17,966 nt of DNA from NCBI GenBank assembly GCA_002381695.1, contig DFXM01000022.1, forward strand, positions 116,120 through 134,085. Reading direction: 5' to 3'. Of the stretch, positions 14,556 to 17,966 are shown in pieces. How positions within the stretch are numbered: position 1 is the stretch's first letter; each line of letters starts with the position of its first letter. The notes under the pieces are model-generated. The model saw only the letters and a list, made by a program, of their open reading frames with translations, did no database searches and was not told where the DNA came from. The position numbers were made by a program, and so were the translations under genes. This stretch comes from Clostridium sp. UBA4108 (GTDB taxonomy: Bacteria; Bacillota; Clostridia; Clostridiales; Clostridiaceae).

Positions 14556-16412
14556 ATGGATATAAAAAAAGAAAGTAAAGGTCTTATTATAAATACTTAT
14601 AAGAACTTTAGATGCAATTTTAAATCAGTAATATTTTTTGAAATCTTATATAAATTGCTGGCCATATTTATTTTTATTCCTATAAACTACTTTATATTAA
14701 ATAAATTTATGGGAAATATAGGGGTATACAACATAACCAATAAGGATTTGCTGAAGTTTGGATTAACTATAGAAGGATTGATATATCTATCTTTTATAGT
14801 GTTAGTTTCCTTTATAGCAGTTTTTATAGAGATGGGAATTTTAACATATATGGCTAATAAGTCTCATAAACAACAAAGTGTAAGTCTATTAGAAGGAAGC
14901 CTTAATTCTATAAAAATATTGCCACAAAATATAGGTATACATATGGTGATCTTGATAGCTATATCAGGGGTTATAGGACCATTGATGGGAATAGGATTAT
15001 ATAATTCACTAATTAAGAATCTTACAATTCCATCCTTTATAAAGATAGAACTTTTTAAATCTATAGGAGGAATAATAGTCTTTGGATTATTCAACTTGAT
15101 AATTGTACTTTTACTTTTAAGATGGGTGTTATCAATACCTGCTATGGTAATTGAAAGAGTTAAATTAAAGGAAGCCTTTAAAAATAGTATTAAGATATAT
15201 AAAAAAAGTAAATTTAAAATTTTGGCATATATAGCTTCATGGACAGTAATATACAATGCACTACAGGCCATATTAATGATGATATTTATGGGAGTTGGCA
15301 CTATTATAATCTCAATATTAGGAGAGAATAGCATTATATCAGGTGGATTTACTTTAATATCGCTAATAGTATTTTTAGTAGGGTACAGTATTATCTCTAT
15401 AATGACATTACCTATATTTATTTCTTTTTTAGTGGAATTATATTATACATATAGATGCTATGAGGTAGAGGAGAGAGTTTTTACTTCATTGTCTAATTAT
15501 GAAGGGAAAAAAGCTTACAAATTTATTAGTAGAAATAGTAAAATATTTACCATAATAATAGGAGCTATTTTTGTAATTATGGTAGGTGCTATGGGGATAT
15601 CAGCTGTATTTGATAGAGTAGTAGATAAGGATGTAGCTATTACAGCTCACAGGGGTAGCAGTTTAAGAGCACCTGAAAACAGTATTTCTGCGGTAGAAAA
15701 AGCAATTGAGGAAAAGGCGGATTATGCAGAAATAGATGTAATGACAACCAAAGAAGATGAAGTGGTGTTATTTCATGACAGTACTTTAAAAAGAATAGAT
15801 GGAACTAGTAGAAGTATAAAAGATATGACATTAGAACAGGTTAAAGCTGTAGATAATGGCTCTTACTTTAGCAATGAATTTAAGGATGAAAAAATACCTA
15901 CTCTAAGAGAAATACTGTCTTTAGCAAAGGGAAAGATAAAGTTAAACATTGAACTAAAGCCTATGAAAGAAGGAGATATTTTAGCAAAACAGGTGGTAAA
16001 ACTAGTGCAGGAGTATGGAATGGAAGATGACGTTGTAATATCTTCCTTAGATTATGAGAGTGTTCAACAAGTTAAGGAGATTAATCCTTTAATTGAAGTA
16101 GGATATATACTAACCTTTGGAGTAGGAGATTTCACAAAATTAAATGTGGATTTTATATCTGTAGAATACCAGATGCTTAATAAACAATTAGTCTATGCTA
16201 TGCATGCTTTAGGTAAAGAGGTGCACGTATGGACTGTAAATGATAGTGAAAGAGCAGAGGATGCTATAAAATTGGGAGCGGATAATATTATTACGGATTC
16301 TGTGGGGATTATTCAACAGGTTTCGAATAGTTTAAAGGAAAGAAAAGATGCTAATTACTTAACTTGGTTTTATGATGGTGTGAATTCAATAATAAAATAT
16401 GTGAAGATATAA
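14556..16412 (+). CDS. Membrane-anchored glycerophosphodiester phosphodiesterase
   Basis: This 618-residue protein is a fusion. Residues 1 to about 355 are a multi-pass membrane domain with roughly eight hydrophobic segments, the GPDPase_memb type found in Firmicutes. Residues 361-600 are a GDPD domain placed after the last helix (about 330-352), probably outside the cell. Catalytic landmarks are present: HRG (His365, Arg366), PEN (Glu374), EIDV (Glu392, Asp394), FHD (His407) and NIELKP. Family enzymes hydrolyse glycerophosphodiesters to glycerol-3-phosphate and an alcohol; membrane-fused forms may act on lipid or lipoteichoic-acid fragments. TAGGAGG lies six bases before the ATG. It diverges from the response regulator gene across a 238-base region and is followed by its own terminator, so it is monocistronic. 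Confidence 0.92.
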   Translation: MDIKKESKGLIINTYKNFRCNFKSVIFFEILYKLLAIFIFIPINYFILNKFMGNIGVYNITNKDLLKFGLTIEGLIYLSFIVLVSFIAVFIEMGILTYMANKSHKQQSVSLLEGSLNSIKILPQNIGIHMVILIAISGVIGPLMGIGLYNSLIKNLTIPSFIKIELFKSIGGIIVFGLFNLIIVLLLLRWVLSIPAMVIERVKLKEAFKNSIKIYKKSKFKILAYIASWTVIYNALQAILMMIFMGVGTIIISILGENSIISGGFTLISLIVFLVGYSIISIMTLPIFISFLVELYYTYRCYEVEERVFTSLSNYEGKKAYKFISRNSKIFTIIIGAIFVIMVGAMGISAVFDRVVDKDVAITAHRGSSLRAPENSISAVEKAIEEKADYAEIDVMTTKEDEVVLFHDSTLKRIDGTSRSIKDMTLEQVKAVDNGSYFSNEFKDEKIPTLREILSLAKGKIKLNIELKPMKEGDILAKQVVKLVQEYGMEDDVVISSLDYESVQQVKEINPLIEVGYILTFGVGDFTKLNVDFISVEYQMLNKQLVYAMHALGKEVHVWTVNDSERAEDAIKLGADNIITDSVGIIQQVSNSLKERKDANYLTWFYDGVNSIIKYVKI

Positions 16413-16474
16413 ATACATAGTGTAAATTTAAAAAGAAGGTTAAAAATAACTATATACTAGTCAATAAAGTTAAT

Positions 16475-16513
16475 AAAAATAGTTGTGTAATAATTTATTA
16501 CACAACTATTTTT
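16475..16513 (+). terminator. Strong rho-independent terminator, symmetric
   Basis: AAAAATAGTTGTGTAAT and its exact complement ATTACACAACTATTTTT form a stem of about 17 bp around a short AT loop, with an A-run before and a T-run after. It ends the phosphodiesterase transcript and could also act on the opposite strand. A shorter outer dyad (ATAACTA and TAGTTAT) flanks it. Confidence 0.9.
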
Positions 16514-16552
16514 AGTTATAAAGTGTCAAACACAATTGTTGGAATATTCTTA

Positions 16553-16581
16553 TTTACAAAGAAGCAGGAGTATGATATATT
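16553..16581 (+). promoter_or_regulatory. Promoter of the DUF2325/HD-GYP operon
   Basis: TTTACA (16553-16558) and TATATT (16576-16581) are spaced by exactly 17 bases, and the -10 is extended by TG at 16573-16574. The predicted start is near 16588, just before the Fur-box-like sequence, giving a leader of about 100 bases. Confidence 0.6.
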
Positions 16582-16591
16582 CTAAAGTAAA

Positions 16592-16606
16592 TGATAATCA
16601 ATATCA
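16592..16606 (+). promoter_or_regulatory. Fur-box-like operator
   Basis: TGATAATCAATATCA matches the 7-1-7 Fur consensus TGATAATnATTATCA at 13 of 14 specified positions, and the 19-base classical box at 16 of 19. It covers about +5 to +19 relative to the predicted start, where a bound repressor would block transcription. The related PerR and Zur boxes fit less well. Iron-dependent repression by Fur is inferred; no fur gene is in the window. Confidence 0.6.
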
Positions 16607-16688
16607 ATAACGGAATGTTTTAATATTAGTTAATATAGCTTGAAGGATAGTAAGACTTTAATAAAAAATATATGAAAGGGGAAATATT

Positions 16689-16988
16689 ATGAGTGTTTTA
16701 GTTGTGGGAGGAGATAGGCTAGGTAATATTACGGAGAAGTTATCAGAAAATGGATTTTCGGATATAAGACATATAAGTGGAAGAAAGAGCGGAGATAGAA
16801 ACATAAAGATTTCTCAACATACAGATTTAGTAGTTATTTTAGTGGATTTCGTAGAGCATCAGCTTACGGAGATTATTAAAAAGGAATCTAAAAGACAGGG
16901 TATTAAAGTAGCTTTTTCTAAACGTTCATGGATACATATGGAAAATAAGATACAACAGTGTATTAAAGAGATTTCCAATGTTAATTAG
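16689..16988 (+). CDS. DUF2325 domain protein
   Basis: The 99-residue cytoplasmic protein follows a good ribosome site (AAAGGGG, seven bases before the ATG). It matches the DUF2325 pattern: an N-terminal nucleotide-fold-like strand VLVVGGDRLGN (3-13), a central DLVVILVDFVEHQL (46-59) and a C-terminal KVAFSKRSW (73-81), where many members have a cysteine before the basic pair. Domain length fits a single-domain protein. Function of the family is not established. It is the first gene of a two-gene operon behind a promoter with a Fur-box-like site, and its last 11 bases overlap the HD-GYP gene, so the two products are probably made together. Confidence 0.85.
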   Translation: MSVLVVGGDRLGNITEKLSENGFSDIRHISGRKSGDRNIKISQHTDLVVILVDFVEHQLTEIIKKESKRQGIKVAFSKRSWIHMENKIQQCIKEISNVN

Positions 16989-17598
16989 GGAAATATTTAA
17001 ATTTAGAGAAAGACAAATCTATCATGATATAATTGAGAGCTTAGTTACTGCACTTGAAGCTAAGGATAGTTATACCAGTGGACATTCTGAGAGAGTGGCG
17101 TTTATGGCTCATGAATTTGGGAAAAAGCTTAAAATTAAGGGACGTGAGCTTGAGAACATTCATATAGCAGCTCATCTTCATGATATAGGTAAGATAGGAG
17201 TGCCAGATGAGATATTAAATAAAAACGGAAAACTTTTGCCACATGAAATGGAGTATATAAAAATGCATCCTAAAATAGGCTTTGATATTTTAAGTAAGTC
17301 TAGTAAGTTAAAGGATATAAGTAAAATAGTTCTGCATCATCATGAGAGATGGGATGGAAAGGGATATCCAAGTGGGTTAGTTCAAGATGCCATTCCATTC
17401 GGGTCTAGGATAATCGCAATATGTGACTCCATTGATGCCATGGCATCAGATAGACCCTATAGGGAAGCCATGAGTTTTGAAAGGTGTATGGAAGAAGTAA
17501 TAATCAATAAAGGAATTATGTTTGATCCAGTACTAGTTAATTATATTGAAAATAATTCAGATTTTGTAAAAGAACTTTTAGAATTTAGAGGTTCATGA
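16978..17598 (+). CDS. Stand-alone HD-GYP c-di-GMP phosphodiesterase
   Basis: The 206-residue protein is essentially one HD-GYP domain (about 15-195) with no attached receiver, PAS or membrane segment. All signature residues are visible: SGHSERV (His36), HLHDIGKIG (His68, Asp69, Lys72), HPKIG (His97), the HHHERWDGKGYP block (His121/His122 and GYP 129-131) and CDSIDAM (Asp150). The metal site thus looks intact, and the protein should hydrolyse cyclic di-GMP to pGpG or GMP. Its ATG lies inside the DUF2325 gene with only a weak AAAGAG upstream, so translation is probably coupled. Without its own sensor, input may come from the partner protein or from transcription, possibly via the Fur-like operator. 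Confidence 0.93.
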   Translation: MLIREIFKFRERQIYHDIIESLVTALEAKDSYTSGHSERVAFMAHEFGKKLKIKGRELENIHIAAHLHDIGKIGVPDEILNKNGKLLPHEMEYIKMHPKIGFDILSKSSKLKDISKIVLHHHERWDGKGYPSGLVQDAIPFGSRIIAICDSIDAMASDRPYREAMSFERCMEEVIINKGIMFDPVLVNYIENNSDFVKELLEFRGS

Positions 17599-17670
17599 TT
17601 GGAAAACTTTAAAATGTTTTGAGGAGAGAAAAGGCCCTTAACATTTATTGTAGATACAATTATGAACCTC
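17588..17670 (+). terminator. Long-loop inverted repeat at the end of the HD-GYP gene
   Basis: GAGGTTCATGATTG (17588-17601), which includes the TGA stop, pairs with CAATTATGAACCTC (17657-17670) with one wobble over 14 bp. The 55-base loop holds a small AAAAC/GTTTT hairpin. Only AATTTT follows, so it is a weak terminator at best. The right arm can instead pair with ATTGAG at 17680-17685 through CTCAAT. I see nothing else definable in 17686-17815. Confidence 0.4.
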
Positions 17671-17815
17671 AATTTTCATATTGAGAATAAAAGTTAGTAT
17701 ATACATGATTTAGAATAGGTGAAAGTTATTATTTCTGTTTAAAATTATTGCATTCTACATAAATTTAATTAGGATTAATGATGACATTTAACTAAGTTTA
17801 CTATAAAATTTATCA

Positions 17816-17899
17816 TATATAAGTTGTAATTAAGTTTCTACATTATACAAATAGGCTTAAATATAAAATTAGATTAATTAGAACTTCATATTATTCCTG
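17816..17899 (-). repeat. Right copy of the diverged inverted repeat at the window edges
   Basis: Read on the - strand, this segment aligns with 8-86: 18 of 19 bases at the gene end, a shared ATTTGTA, and an exact CAACTTATATA (17826-17816). It spans the last codons of the right-edge gene plus about 75 bases downstream. The two copies face each other across the window. Confidence 0.45.
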
Positions 17900-17966
17900 T
17901 TCGACCGTTTCGAAAACTTGATTTACTAAGGCCCTATTCAAGTAAAAAGCTAAAAGCCAACAACTC
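17891..17966 (-). CDS. 3' end of a gene entering from the right edge
   Basis: An open frame of 24 codons runs from the edge to a TAA at 17893-17891. It begins SCWLLAFYLNRAL and ends FETVEQE. The start lies outside the window. The peptide looks like a genuine protein C-terminus and the codon use is slightly less AT-biased than its surroundings. Its stop region and downstream sequence resemble the left edge of the window in inverted orientation, which suggests a paralogous or multicopy gene. I cannot name the family; a transposase is possible but not shown. Confidence 0.5.
   Translation of the reverse strand, partial: SCWLLAFYLNRALVNQVFETVEQE

Noticed and set aside
14864..15334. 156-codon open frame on the - strand
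   Set aside because: It lies wholly inside the membrane part of the phosphodiesterase gene on the other strand and has no ribosome site or recognisable domain; it mirrors hydrophobic codons.

Overview
The window reads as chromosomal DNA of a low-G+C Firmicute, most likely a Clostridium-like organism. The coding is AT-rich and dense, ribosome binding sites are of the AGGAGG type, terminators are classic stem-plus-T-run structures, and the gene content fits (PepT-family importer, DUF3810 protein, OmpR two-component system with an FtsX-type ABC transporter, HD-GYP protein). No rRNA, tRNA, CRISPR array or complete insertion sequence was seen.

Layout, left to right. (1) Bases 1-352 hold the last codons of a gene entering from the left, its terminator, and a promoter. 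(2) Two unrelated serine alpha/beta-hydrolases follow on the + strand (353-1369 and 1659-2609), each with its own terminator. A 45-codon orphan open frame sits directly behind the first. (3) A five-gene + strand operon (2731-7793) encodes a PepT-family ABC importer for nickel/metallophore or peptides: lipoprotein binding protein, two permeases and two ATPases, with very tight spacing. (4) A convergent junction at 7794-7939 carries a striking G+C-rich palindrome. (5) A - strand block follows: a DUF3810 membrane protein with an HExxH motif (7940-9031), then, read right to left, response regulator (14317-13625), histidine kinase (13628-12369), ABC ATPase (12267-11584) and an 801-residue double-FtsX permease (11591-9186). 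The last four look like one signalling/transport module at the envelope. (6) Diverging from the response regulator is a membrane-anchored glycerophosphodiester phosphodiesterase (14556-16412) with a strong terminator. (7) A two-gene operon, DUF2325 protein plus stand-alone HD-GYP c-di-GMP phosphodiesterase (16689-17598), is preceded by a good promoter with a near-perfect Fur box at its start site. (8) The right edge holds the 3' end of a - strand gene.

Two points stand out. The Fur-box-like operator suggests iron control of the DUF2325/HD-GYP pair, linking iron status to c-di-GMP turnover. The two edges carry diverged inverted copies of the same gene-end plus downstream segment, so the window is bracketed by convergent paralogous genes or elements. 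Nothing here is a clear-cut novel defence or biosynthetic system.
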